Source: Natronorubrum sediminis (GTDB lineage Archaea; Halobacteriota; Halobacteria; Halobacteriales; Natrialbaceae). Taken from it: 64,000 nt of DNA. The translations under genes were made by a program, and so were the position numbers. Below, piece after piece: positions 18,019-27,600 of the stretch. The notes below the pieces were generated by a model. It saw only the letters and a program-made list of their open reading frames with translations. It was not told the origin of the DNA and made no database searches. The stretch covers positions 1,082,691 through 1,146,690 of the forward strand of contig NZ_FNWL01000002.1 in assembly GCF_900108095.1 (NCBI RefSeq). Direction: 5' to 3'. The stretch's first letter is position 1; each line of letters starts with the position of its first letter.

Positions 18019-18438
18019 ATGAGCGAACAGAAAGGGGTGATCAAACACGGACTCGCCGGTGGGGGGTTCGTGACGCTACTGTTGGCCGGACTCTTCGTCG
18101 TCGGACTCGGCGTCCCGACGAGCGTGTCGATGGTCGGTATCGTCCTCTGGCTCGTTCTCGTCGGTGTCACGATGCTCGTCGCCGGTCTCCGAGAGCGAGT
18201 CATCCTCGGGCCGACGACGCTGGAGTGGCCACGAGTCGCTGCCATCTCGATCACGATACTGACGCTCGGATGGGTGACGATCAGTCTCGCGGGCATCCTC
18301 ACCGGACAGACGATGACCGGCCTCGGTTCACTCGAGGCCGTCCTGACGCTCGGAATGGCGGCGTACTTCGGCTGGTTCGCCCGCGAGTGTTGGGTCGGCG
18401 GGGACTGGATCGACGACGCGACGTTCACGGTCGAGTGA
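18019..18438 (+). CDS. small four-helix membrane protein, unknown
   Basis: The 139-residue protein has four hydrophobic helices (about 15-33, 37-56, 72-93 and 103-121) with short loops and a soluble acidic tail containing DWIDDATF. It starts 88 bp after uvrA on the same strand, preceded by a T-run at about 17948-17952, so it may be transcribed separately. No family recognised. Confidence 0.7.
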   Translation: MSEQKGVIKHGLAGGGFVTLLLAGLFVVGLGVPTSVSMVGIVLWLVLVGVTMLVAGLRERVILGPTTLEWPRVAAISITILTLGWVTISLAGILTGQTMTGLGSLEAVLTLGMAAYFGWFARECWVGGDWIDDATFTVE

Positions 18439-18492
18439 GTTGTCGAAACTCGTTAGCGGAGAGCCAAGGCCGTTGCAATCGTATGGTCATCT

Positions 18493-18852
18493 ATGGGTGA
18501 CCCGAGCCCCGACGACCGACTCGAGGAGACCACAGAGAAACCGAATCGAGCGCCTCCCGAAGACGATCCGACGGACTCGTTCGATCTCGAGCACGCCCAG
18601 CGCGTCCGGGTGGGCGTTACTCGCGGCGAGAGCGACCTCGAGGTCGGGCCGCCACGAGAGTATCCCGATCGAGCGGACGTTTCCGTGCGTCCGGAACCGA
18701 CCGACGACCACCGAATCGTCCTCAGTATCGACGCGATGGCGGGCGATCACGCCACGGGCCACGCCGACATCGAACTGACGCCAGCGGAAGCCCGGACGTT
18801 AGGCGACCGCCTCGAGGAAACTGTTCGGTGGATGAGCGACGCTGACAAGTGA
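18493..18852 (+). CDS. small acidic haloarchaeal protein, unknown
   Basis: The 119-residue, very acidic, soluble protein has a disordered N-terminal third followed by a compact region with ELTPAEARTLGDRLEE, predicted alpha-helical. It has no cysteines or catalytic signature. Codon and amino-acid bias match the host. It follows the four-helix protein by 54 bp and may share its transcript. I do not recognise the family with confidence. Confidence 0.7.
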   Translation: MGDPSPDDRLEETTEKPNRAPPEDDPTDSFDLEHAQRVRVGVTRGESDLEVGPPREYPDRADVSVRPEPTDDHRIVLSIDAMAGDHATGHADIELTPAEARTLGDRLEETVRWMSDADK

Positions 18853-19064
18853 CCACTCAAACTGTGCGTCTCTCCCGAGCGACGAACCGAGCGACCGCCG
18901 TTTTCGTTTTGAGTCGCGATCGCAATTGCAAGAGCATGCGTGTATTTGTCAATCACCCATACTGTAATAGATATTTGTGGTTTTGGTTTCCATTGTTAAC
19001 CCATTATATTTCTGAACGAATACATTAATGAGGGATGGGGAGCCATGAGAGCCCGTGATACACC

Positions 19065-20546
19065 GTGGGTGCTGACGATTTCAAATTAATTAACGAAAAG
19101 GTGGGGCCGGGGATAGCGATTGCATTGTTAATCGGGACGGCGCTCGGAATGAGTATCTTTCTCGTTCCGACGCAGATGGCTGCCGAAGCTGGACCGAGTA
19201 TTATACTCGCAATTTTGTTGGCAATTATTCCGATGGCACTCGGGGTCTTGCAACTCCTTCAACTCGGCGGGGCGATTCCCGTCGCGGGCGGGGCGTACGT
19301 CTACGGCTCGAGGCTCGTCGGACCGTTCTGGGGCTTTCTCAACATTATGCTTCCCGTCGTGGCCGTCTGGGCGTACCTCCTCTTCGCTGCCCTCGGATTC
19401 GCCCAGTACCTGCCGTACTTCCTCGAGTTAATCGGATACGGTATCGACGTGAACACGACCCTCGCGGTGTGGGCGATCCTCGGATTCTTCCTCGCCGTGA
19501 ACTACGTCGGCATTCGAGTGGCGGCGAAGGCACAGATCGCCCTCGTCGCCGTGTTGATCGCGGGAATGCTCACGTTCATCGTCGGCGGCCTTGCCTCGTT
19601 CGACCCGGCGAACTTCGACCCGTTGTTCCCAGACGGTGAGGGCCAGCCCTTCGAGGACGGACTCGCACCGTTCTTCCTCGCGATCGTCCTCCTGTACATC
19701 CCCTATCAGGGATTCGCGATGATCATCGAAATCGGCGAAGAACTCGAGGACCCGGTGAAGAACATCCCGCGCGTCCTCGCGGTGGGAATGTCGTTCGTCG
19801 CCGTGTTGTCGGTCGTCCTCGTCGTCGCGCTGATCGGTGGTGGGTCGTGGGAGGCGGCCGTCGGTGCCGACGGTGACCCCGTCGAGGGCGCACTCGCAGC
19901 CGTCGGCGAGGAGTTCGGTACGCTGCCCACCGCCGGAGTCGTGTTGATCGCCGTGGCCGCGCTGGTCGCTGCGGCGACGACCGTCAACACGCTCTACACG
20001 TCCTACTCGCGAACGGTTATGCGCGCCTCGCGTGATAACCTCCTGCCCGGCTTTTTCGCGGGCATTCACGACCGATTCGACACGCCACACCGCGCCGTTA
20101 TCTTCATGGGCGTGCCGCCCCTCGCCGTCGCGCCGTTTATCGGCTACCTCGACGAATTCACCGGCCCGGAGTTCATCGACTGGCTGGTCGTCATCGTCGT
20201 CACCGGCACGTTCCTCTCCTTTATGATCAGCGGCCTCGCCCTGTGGAACCTCCCCAAGAAGTATCCACAACGCTACGAGTACTCGGTCTACAAACTGCCG
20301 CTACCGGTGCTCAAACTCGTCGCCGTCGGCAACATCGTCATGTCGTTCGTGTTCATGGTGCTCGTCGCCGCGAGCGCACCAACCGCGTTGATCGTCGTCG
20401 TCGTCTTCGCGATTCTCTCGGCGATCGGCTACGTCTACCAGGTTCGGACGCTCGAGCGAAACGGCACCAACCTCCGCGAAGAGATGTCGTCGCTGCACCA
20501 CCACGAGGGGGGTCCCCTCCAGACGAGCGAGAGCGACGACGACTAA
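19065..20546 (+). CDS. APC-family amino acid or polyamine permease
   Basis: The 493-residue membrane protein has about twelve helices. It begins with the APC superfamily helix-1 pattern GPGIAIALLIGTALGM and has the conserved G-A-Y segment PVAGGAYVYGSRL, where substrate carboxylate is bound in LeuT-fold carriers. Known members move amino acids by proton or sodium symport or by exchange; the substrate here is unknown. It uses a GTG start at 19065 after an AT-rich region (18931-19030) that is the likely promoter area. The C-terminal tail is acidic and His-rich (SSLHHHEGG). Confidence 0.88.
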   Translation: MGADDFKLINEKVGPGIAIALLIGTALGMSIFLVPTQMAAEAGPSIILAILLAIIPMALGVLQLLQLGGAIPVAGGAYVYGSRLVGPFWGFLNIMLPVVAVWAYLLFAALGFAQYLPYFLELIGYGIDVNTTLAVWAILGFFLAVNYVGIRVAAKAQIALVAVLIAGMLTFIVGGLASFDPANFDPLFPDGEGQPFEDGLAPFFLAIVLLYIPYQGFAMIIEIGEELEDPVKNIPRVLAVGMSFVAVLSVVLVVALIGGGSWEAAVGADGDPVEGALAAVGEEFGTLPTAGVVLIAVAALVAAATTVNTLYTSYSRTVMRASRDNLLPGFFAGIHDRFDTPHRAVIFMGVPPLAVAPFIGYLDEFTGPEFIDWLVVIVVTGTFLSFMISGLALWNLPKKYPQRYEYSVYKLPLPVLKLVAVGNIVMSFVFMVLVAASAPTALIVVVVFAILSAIGYVYQVRTLERNGTNLREEMSSLHHHEGGPLQTSESDDD

Positions 20547-20709
20547 CGGATCGACAGATTTCGAGACTGCCCGTGATTACCACGTCGTCGTTCGACGAAG
20601 CCGGTCGCGACACGTACTACTCGTCGCAAGACCCGTGAGTCGGTTTCACTCGAGGCAGCCACGAAGGCAGAAGATCCGTCCCTCAGACCGTGACAACCGA
20701 AAAAGCCCG

Positions 20710-21114
20710 TTACTCGGGACTCGGCGTCTGCGCGTGAGAGAGGTACGAAGCCAGATCGGACGTCGTCAGAATGCCGATGACACCCTCGTCGTCGTCCACG
20801 ATCGGGAGGTGATGGAATCCCTCTTCGACCATCGTGTCGGCGGCGTCGCGAATACTCTCCTGTGCGCGTCCCGTCGTGACGTTCTGGCTCATGTACGTCG
20901 ACACCGGCGTCTGATCCTTCGGCTTGCGCTCGGCGACGATCTGCACGAAGTCGGTCGTCGTCAGGATTCCCTCGAGTCCCCCGTCGTCGTCGACGACGAT
21001 GACCGAACCGATCTCGTTCGCGAGCATCTCCTGTGCGGCATCTTCGACCAGCGTCTCCGGCGAAACGGTCGTCAGTGACGACGACATGACGCGAGCGACG
21101 AAAATATCGTCCAT
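20710..21114 (-). CDS. tandem CBS-domain protein
   Basis: The 134-residue cytoplasmic protein is made of two CBS modules (about 8-60 and 72-130), each ending with a GILTTxDL-type strand-helix. CBS pairs bind adenine nucleotides or S-adenosyl compounds and act as energy or ionic-strength sensors. There is no fused effector domain. It is divergent from the split AddB operon, with 144 bp between the two starts carrying a TATA-like box for each. Confidence 0.9.
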   Translation of the reverse strand: MDDIFVARVMSSSLTTVSPETLVEDAAQEMLANEIGSVIVVDDDGGLEGILTTTDFVQIVAERKPKDQTPVSTYMSQNVTTGRAQESIRDAADTMVEEGFHHLPIVDDDEGVIGILTTSDLASYLSHAQTPSPE

Positions 21115-21136
21115 ACGGATGTGTGCTCGGTCACTC

Positions 21137-21145
21137 CTATAAGAA
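21137..21145 (-). promoter_or_regulatory. TATA-like box of the CBS-domain gene
   Basis: On the minus strand TTCTTATAG lies 23-31 nt upstream of the ATG at 21114, the usual distance for a haloarchaeal leaderless promoter. Confidence 0.5.
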
Positions 21146-21218
21146 TTTGCTATGCGGAACCATCGCATAGTCGGTCCGCTGCCGACGCCGGCAACCGAGA
21201 CGCCGCGAGACGACGCAC

Positions 21219-21227
21219 GTTTATATA
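21219..21227 (+). promoter_or_regulatory. TATA-like box of the helicase-nuclease operon
   Basis: GTTTATATA occurs 32-40 nt before the ATG at 21259 and is the only AT-rich stretch in the region. It is the likely promoter of the three overlapping repair genes, giving a leader of about 10 nt or less. Confidence 0.55.
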
Positions 21228-21258
21228 CGAACATCGCACAAGTCGGTCATATCAATCG

Positions 21259-23577
21259 ATGGCGTCTCAGGAACCCACCCTCCAGGGGACGTGTACGCTC
21301 CTTGCTGAACCCTGCTCGAGCGACGCTCTCTTCGACCACATCGCGACGGAGTACGCCGCACTCGTAGACGAGTACGAGCCACAGAACGTGTTGGTCCTAA
21401 AGCGCCACCCGGCGGGCCTCGAGAACCTCACCGAAGCGCTCGCAGCCGCCTCGACAACGGACGACACGCCGAAATCACCGCGCGTCGAGTCGCTGCCCGA
21501 ACACGCCTCGAAAGTGCTCGAGGAGTACGACCCGACGCTGGATCGACTCGAGTACGAAGAACGGATCGAACTCATCTCGCTCGTGATTGACGGCGCGAGT
21601 CGCGACATCCCGGCGTACCTCGAGCGCGCAAGTGACCACGAGAGTTTCGCTCGTGACGTTGGCCAGTTGCTGCTCGAGGCGACCCGCCAACAGTTGGGAC
21701 TCACGGACGTCGAAGCCGAGGAGCCACGCGAGTCGCTGGCGTTTCTCTACGCGATGAACGACCGGTTCCACGCGGTACTCGAGGAGCGAGGGTACGTCGA
21801 GCGTGCAGACGTGGTTCCACAAACGGTCGATCTGCTCGAGGACGACGTCGAGGGGCTGCAAACGCGAGTAACGGACTCGATCGATGCCGTCCTCGCCGTC
21901 GAGTTCGAGGAGTACCGCCAACTCGATCGGCGGTATCTCGCCGCGCTTTCCGAAGACACTGCACTCGTCTGTCTGGGCGAGCGCCACGCCAGCGTCGAGC
22001 GGACTCGAGTCGAACCGGGTTGTATCGAAGATCACGTCGGGGACGGACTGACGGTCGAGATTCTCGATCCGCGACGCGATTGCAGGGAGACCATGCCCGC
22101 CAGCCGTTCGCCACAGCAGGCGGTCAGTCGCTTCCTCGCGACTGGCGCGTGTCCCCAGGAGTCGGCTGACGCCGTGTCTCGATCTGAGGGAACGGAACTC
22201 GAATCGGCGACCGCCGATGGCGTGTTCCGAATTCGAACGCAGACGGCAGCCGAGCAGGTGAGCACCGTCGCGAGCGAAATTCAGGCGCTTCGCGATCGAC
22301 ACGGCTGGGGATTCGAGAAGTTCGCAGTCGCCGTCCCCCGAATCGAACGGGTCCCCGAAACCAGACGACGGCTTCGAGAGGCAGGGATTCCGACGGCGAC
22401 GATCGGGACGCCCTCGCTCGCGGAGGACCCAGTGGTACACGAACTCTACGCGTTCGTGACGGTACAGTGTAAACGAGACCGCCACTCCGGCCGCGTCGAT
22501 GCCGAACTCGCTACGGAAAATGTTCACGAACGGACGGGTTCCGACCAGCGTGCTCGAGGTCCGATCGATCCACGGGATCCGACGACGGAGCCGAGTGACA
22601 TGGCTCTCGAGCGACTGCGTGCTCGAGTCGACGGACTCTCCCTCGAGACCGTCGAGTCGTGTTCACACTCGAGGGTCTCCCGCTCGCTCGAGCGCTGGAT
22701 TCGACGGACGGATCTCAAGGGTCGAATCACACGCGAGGAGAAGTGGGTCGACGCCCGCGAACAGTTCGCCAGTCTCCGGCGCGTGCTCGAGATTGCTCGC
22801 TTCGTCGAGGAGACCGACCTGGTCGGTCCCGACTGGCAGGGCTTGCGGCGGATGCTCCGCCGGACGATCCAGTACGACGCACCCTACGTCCACGCTGTCG
22901 ACGCCCAGCCACCGACCGGCGGCGTCACGGTCTGTGCGATCGACGATCTGAAGTACGACACGCGAGAGGCAGTCTTCGTGCTCGATCTGATCGACGACGC
23001 CTATCCCGGCGAGCAGTTTCTCACGCAACTGTTTCCGACGGCGTGGGTTCGGGAGATGCCGACGTATCCGGCCGTAACCAACCCGTCCGTCGAGGACGTC
23101 ACGGCGACGTTCGCCAGCGCGGATCCGGATGGCATTGGCGATCCGTTCGAAGCCTACCACGCCCAACGCTCGCGTCGACGCCTCGCACTCGGAGCTCGCG
23201 CGGCACGGTCGGCGCTCTACTGTTGTTCGTTCGAACGCGGTGCGGGCGGCCTCGATCGGACACACGACGAATCTCGGTACCTGCAACTGCTCGAGTCCGC
23301 ACGCGGTAGTGATCTCCCGACCGTCGAACCCGAGACGACGGCAGCGATCCACGGCGAGCAAAACGCACTCGAGGCCCTGCTCGCCCAGCCACACGGCGAA
23401 CTCGAGCGAATCGTTCGGGAGGCAAGTACGGGCGGCGACGCCGACCTCGCCACCACGGAAGAACTGTTCGAAGAGATCGCACTGGTCCTCGCACACGAGG
23501 AAATCGACGACGGACTGGCCGATGCCGTCCGCTCACAGTTCGAGTTCGCCGCCGGCGAGGTGATTCGTAATGAGTGA
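21259..23577 (+). CDS. AddB/RecC-like protein, inactivated helicase scaffold
   Basis: The 772-residue protein resembles the helicase-like part of AddB. An N-terminal strand-helix-strand sits where a Walker A loop would be, but the sequence is LLAEPCSSDALFD, with no GxxxxGK. Motif-IV-like FAVAVPRIE is followed by RRRLREAGIP (about 350-390). A motif-V-like strand near 557-585 has DLKYDTREAVFVLDL, and a motif-VI-like helix near 640-658 has LGARAARSALY. ATP hydrolysis is therefore unlikely. In RecBCD and AddAB, degenerate partners of this kind split duplex DNA or scan for Chi. Its stop overlaps the next start by 8 nt. The start is the ATG after the TATA box. Confidence 0.7.
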   Translation: MASQEPTLQGTCTLLAEPCSSDALFDHIATEYAALVDEYEPQNVLVLKRHPAGLENLTEALAAASTTDDTPKSPRVESLPEHASKVLEEYDPTLDRLEYEERIELISLVIDGASRDIPAYLERASDHESFARDVGQLLLEATRQQLGLTDVEAEEPRESLAFLYAMNDRFHAVLEERGYVERADVVPQTVDLLEDDVEGLQTRVTDSIDAVLAVEFEEYRQLDRRYLAALSEDTALVCLGERHASVERTRVEPGCIEDHVGDGLTVEILDPRRDCRETMPASRSPQQAVSRFLATGACPQESADAVSRSEGTELESATADGVFRIRTQTAAEQVSTVASEIQALRDRHGWGFEKFAVAVPRIERVPETRRRLREAGIPTATIGTPSLAEDPVVHELYAFVTVQCKRDRHSGRVDAELATENVHERTGSDQRARGPIDPRDPTTEPSDMALERLRARVDGLSLETVESCSHSRVSRSLERWIRRTDLKGRITREEKWVDAREQFASLRRVLEIARFVEETDLVGPDWQGLRRMLRRTIQYDAPYVHAVDAQPPTGGVTVCAIDDLKYDTREAVFVLDLIDDAYPGEQFLTQLFPTAWVREMPTYPAVTNPSVEDVTATFASADPDGIGDPFEAYHAQRSRRRLALGARAARSALYCCSFERGAGGLDRTHDESRYLQLLESARGSDLPTVEPETTAAIHGEQNALEALLAQPHGELERIVREASTGGDADLATTEELFEEIALVLAHEEIDDGLADAVRSQFEFAAGEVIRNE

Positions 23578-24637
23578 CAGTCCAGATACGCCGACGCCGA
23601 CGCAGACCGGGTCACCAGCCAGTATCGAGCGTATCCACGTCGACGGACTCACGACCTCCGTTCGCTGTCCACGCAAGTACGAGTTAGCCCACGAACACGA
23701 CCTCGAGTCGACCAGCGACGAGACGACGGCTGAGGACCGAGTCGATCTCCTCAGAGGTTCGATCTGTGCAGCGTTACGAACCGGAGACACCGATCCGGAT
23801 CGGCTCCTCGACGCTGCCACGACCGCGCTCGAGGAACGCTGGAACGACCACGACGAACGGTTTCACTCGCGCGAACAACGCCGCCACGTGCGCCGAGTAC
23901 TCGAAGCGACGCTCGAGGCGTACGTCGACCGGATCGGCGTCGAACACGCCGAAGGGATCGTCCGGCTCACGAGCGAGACGAACGGCGAGGTGATCGGACC
24001 GACCCTCCCGCTCTCGAGTCGCGTGTCGCTGCCAAAATCGGAAGCGGGTGACGCGAGCGTGGCACTCGAGTCGACCGTCGACTACCTCACCGCGGACGGA
24101 CGTTCCGTCGTCGGCGTTCGGTTCGTCCCGACGCTTGCCCCGCTGGGTCGCCTTCGGTACCGACCCGAGTGGGAGGGAGATATCGCAGACCAGTTCCACG
24201 ATCACTTCGATCCCGAAGCGGACGTCTTCGAACCGGGATTCGTCGGTTCGCTGTTCGAGACGGCTGGCGTCGTCGACGGGCTTCGCACCCGCTGTGAGCA
24301 GTTAGGGCTCGAGGACCGAACGTGTCGGTACGTACAGATACCGGTCGCCGATCGCTCGCAGACGACGGTAAACTGGGTCCAGGAGTCGGTCGAGGCGAGT
24401 ATCGAGCCACACGATCTGACCGATCGCTACATCGACCACCACACGTACGGGATGACGCACGAACATCGAAATCGGGCGGTCGACGACCGACTCGCGGCCG
24501 CCGTAGCGCGAATCGTCGACGGGAAATTCGAACCGGAAACGCGCTGGGAATCGATCTCGAGTGCGTCCTGTCCGGAGTGTGGCTACTCGGTCTGCTGTCA
24601 GGAGTATCTCGCCTCGGAGGTTCGATTCGATGGGTGA
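23570..24637 (+). CDS. Fe-S nuclease-fold protein like the AddB C-terminal domain, probably catalytically dead
   Basis: The 355-residue protein has a cysteine in VRCPRKYELAHE (C33) and a C-terminal C334-x2-C337-x5-C343 set. This matches the split four-cysteine pattern that holds a 4Fe-4S cluster in AddB and Cas4 nucleases. The PD-(D/E)xK core should lie around 155-185. There the strand STVDYLTADG keeps an acidic residue, but the following strand reads VVGVRFVP where E-x-K or DYK is expected, so cleavage is doubtful. With the preceding gene it would amount to 1,127 residues, close to a whole AddB. Both ends overlap neighbours by 8 nt. Confidence 0.7.
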   Translation: MSDSPDTPTPTQTGSPASIERIHVDGLTTSVRCPRKYELAHEHDLESTSDETTAEDRVDLLRGSICAALRTGDTDPDRLLDAATTALEERWNDHDERFHSREQRRHVRRVLEATLEAYVDRIGVEHAEGIVRLTSETNGEVIGPTLPLSSRVSLPKSEAGDASVALESTVDYLTADGRSVVGVRFVPTLAPLGRLRYRPEWEGDIADQFHDHFDPEADVFEPGFVGSLFETAGVVDGLRTRCEQLGLEDRTCRYVQIPVADRSQTTVNWVQESVEASIEPHDLTDRYIDHHTYGMTHEHRNRAVDDRLAAAVARIVDGKFEPETRWESISSASCPECGYSVCCQEYLASEVRFDG

Positions 24638-27600
24638 GAAACCTCGCGAACCGCGGGGCAATCAACAGGACGTGATCGATAGCACGGCCGCCTGTACCTC
24701 CGTCGATGCCGGTGCAGGGACGGGGAAGACGACTACGATGCTCATGCGACTCGAGCAGGCGATCGAACGAGGCGACGTCGATCCCGCGGACGTGCTGGTG
24801 TTGACGTTCGCGAACGAAGCCGCGAGCAGTATTCGAAGTGCGGTCAGTGATCGCCTCGACCCGGAGACGGCCGCCGCGATCGACATCAATACCTACCACT
24901 CGTTTTGTTACGGGCTGGTCCGCGAGTACGCCTACTACCTCGGCTACTCACCCGAGTTCGACGTCGTCACCGAGCGGACGCGACGCCGGATCGTGAGTCG
25001 CTTGCTCGCCGAGAACGAGTACGACTTCGCGACGACGATGGGACGTGGTGAGCCGTCACCCGACGACGTCACCGCTGCCGTCGACCGGTTCATCCAGTCG
25101 ATGAGTCAGGAGGATATCACCCCGGCCCAACTGGACGACCAGCTTCCCGCCGTCCGAACGCTCGAGCTCTGTCACGAGTTCGTCCTCTGGCTCGAGGAAA
25201 CCGCCGATGAGCGCCTCTCGTTCGACAACGAGGCACTGTTGTACTTCAACCGAGACGAACACCTCGAGGGGGCAGAATCCGCACTCGTCGACTACGGGAA
25301 GCTGATCACGTTCTGTCGCGAAAAGATCGCGGAAGCCCCCGCCGCGTTTCGCGGCGACGAGTTCGTCCGCCAGATCGATCACTACCTCACGCTCCTCCAA
25401 CAGAGCGTGACGAACACGATCGACGCGCTCACACTCGAGGAGCCGACGACGAAACAGCTCCCGCGAGCGCTCTTTGGAAACGAAATCTGGCGCGGCGCGA
25501 CTGGTCGACTCGAGCAAAGTCCCTTCGGCAGGCTAAAGCACTACGTCGAGTTCGTGCGTCTCGCGCGCCACTACACGGCCGTCTACGCCGATTACCACGC
25601 GACTCTCGAGGACGAGCGAATGTTGGACTTCGACGAACTCGTGCGGACGGCGACGACGCTGGTTACCGACGACGGCGTCGCAGACGAGATCACGAGCCAG
25701 TGGACCCAGGTCTACTGCGACGAATTTCAGGACACAGACAGGACCCAGTTCCGACTCATCACCGAACTCACGGACGGCCCCGATCGGCCCGATTTGCTCG
25801 CGATCGGCGACAAGGACCAGTCGATCTACGGCTGGCGTGGCACCGACCGCGAGGGCCTCGACAGACTTGCGACGGTCTACGACGACCACGAATCCTACGA
25901 ACTCGAACTCAACTTCCGCTCGAAACAGGAGATTTTGGCCCTAACGAACCACTGCGACTACGGCCCACAGGCCTCGAAGACGCTCCGAGAAGCCGACAGA
26001 GGAGCGTCGTCAGCACCGGCGGACGAACCCGACGCTGACTCTCTCTCCGAACCTGCACTCGAGCACGACCGTGACCTCGAATCGCCGACCGGCGGCGAGA
26101 GCCGTGGCGACGGGTCGGCCGTCGACCGCGTCGTCAAAGTCGAGAGCGACGAGATCGATCGATCGACGGCCGAACAGGTCGGGACGACGGTCTCGAGGCT
26201 GTTGAACGGCGACGCCGACGGCGTGCCACAGCGCTCGCTCGAGGACATCGCGGTAATCGTCCGGACGAATCGACACGCACAGGCCGTCGCCGCGGAGTTG
26301 AACACCCGTCAACTCCCCTACGAAATATCCGGCTCGGCCTACGGGGAGGTGTCGCCGGGACTGCAAACGCTCCTGTCGTATTTCCGCGTACTCGTCGATC
26401 CTGCCGCAGACGCCCACTTGCGCCGGGTGTTGCTCTACCGATATCGGGTGAGCGAAGCCGACCTCGCGACGTTGCAGCGTCGAGACGGAACGCTGTACGA
26501 CGCCGTGATGGGGCTCGAGTCAGATGCTGATGCCGGTGACGGCGCAGACGTCGATGGTGACGCAGACGGCGATGATGACGCAGACGCCGGTGCTGATACG
26601 CGCCTCGAGAGCAGCCTCGAACGACCCGACCGCGTCCACAACGCACGGACCCACCTCGAGGAACTCGAGACGTTGCGGGACGTCTACCCGCTCTCCGGGT
26701 TCGTCGGCCGATTTCGGGAGGTGACGCGACTCGAGTGGTACTGCACGAGCGACGAGCGCGACGAACTCGGTCGCCTCGAGCGTTTCGTCGAGTCGTACAC
26801 CGCAGATTCGGTGGTCCAGACGGTGACGCCGGCGTTCGTCGACGCACTCGAGCGCACGCTCCAAAGTGGCTCGAGCGATCGGACGCGGGGCACCCAATCT
26901 ACGGATTCCATCGACGTGATGACGGTCCACCAGGCGAAAGGCCTCGAGTTCGACACCGTGTTGGTGCCGTATCTCTCCGACGAGGAGTGGTGCGTCGAAC
27001 GTGATTACGCCCGACGGGCACGCTACCAGCTACTGGCGGCGACGCTCAACGACGACATCGACTCGCCGCTGTGTGCGGATCTCGCGGCCGAAACGGTCGG
27101 CGAGGAGTGGCGAGTCCTGCACGTCGCACTCACTCGAGCGGAGAATCACCTCTTCGTCTTCGGTTCGACGTACGACTACGACGGCGAGGACGAGGAGCTC
27201 GGCGCGTCGACCGCCGATGCGTGTTTAACGGACGGCCTCGAGTGGTCGGTCACCGGCGAGCAAATGACCCTCTGGGAATCGCTCACCGAGAGTTTCGAAC
27301 GCGTTAGGGAGTCGTTTCCCGAGACAGTCGCCGACAGGACCGACGAAATCGCCGACTCTGCCCAGCGAACGCCTGGAACGATCACCTACTACTCCGGCTA
27401 CGACGACCGGACCGCCGAGCCACTCGAGACCCAGGCGGCCATCGAAACGGTTCACGACCTCGGGCGGATGCTCCGGGACGGCACGTTGTTGCCAGCAGCC
27501 GACGCGGCGAGTGCGACTGGCGACGGTGGTGTGAGTGGAACTGGCGAAACCGGTAGTCGAACGGACGACGTTCGAGCGACTGAAACAGCAGCCGAAACGC

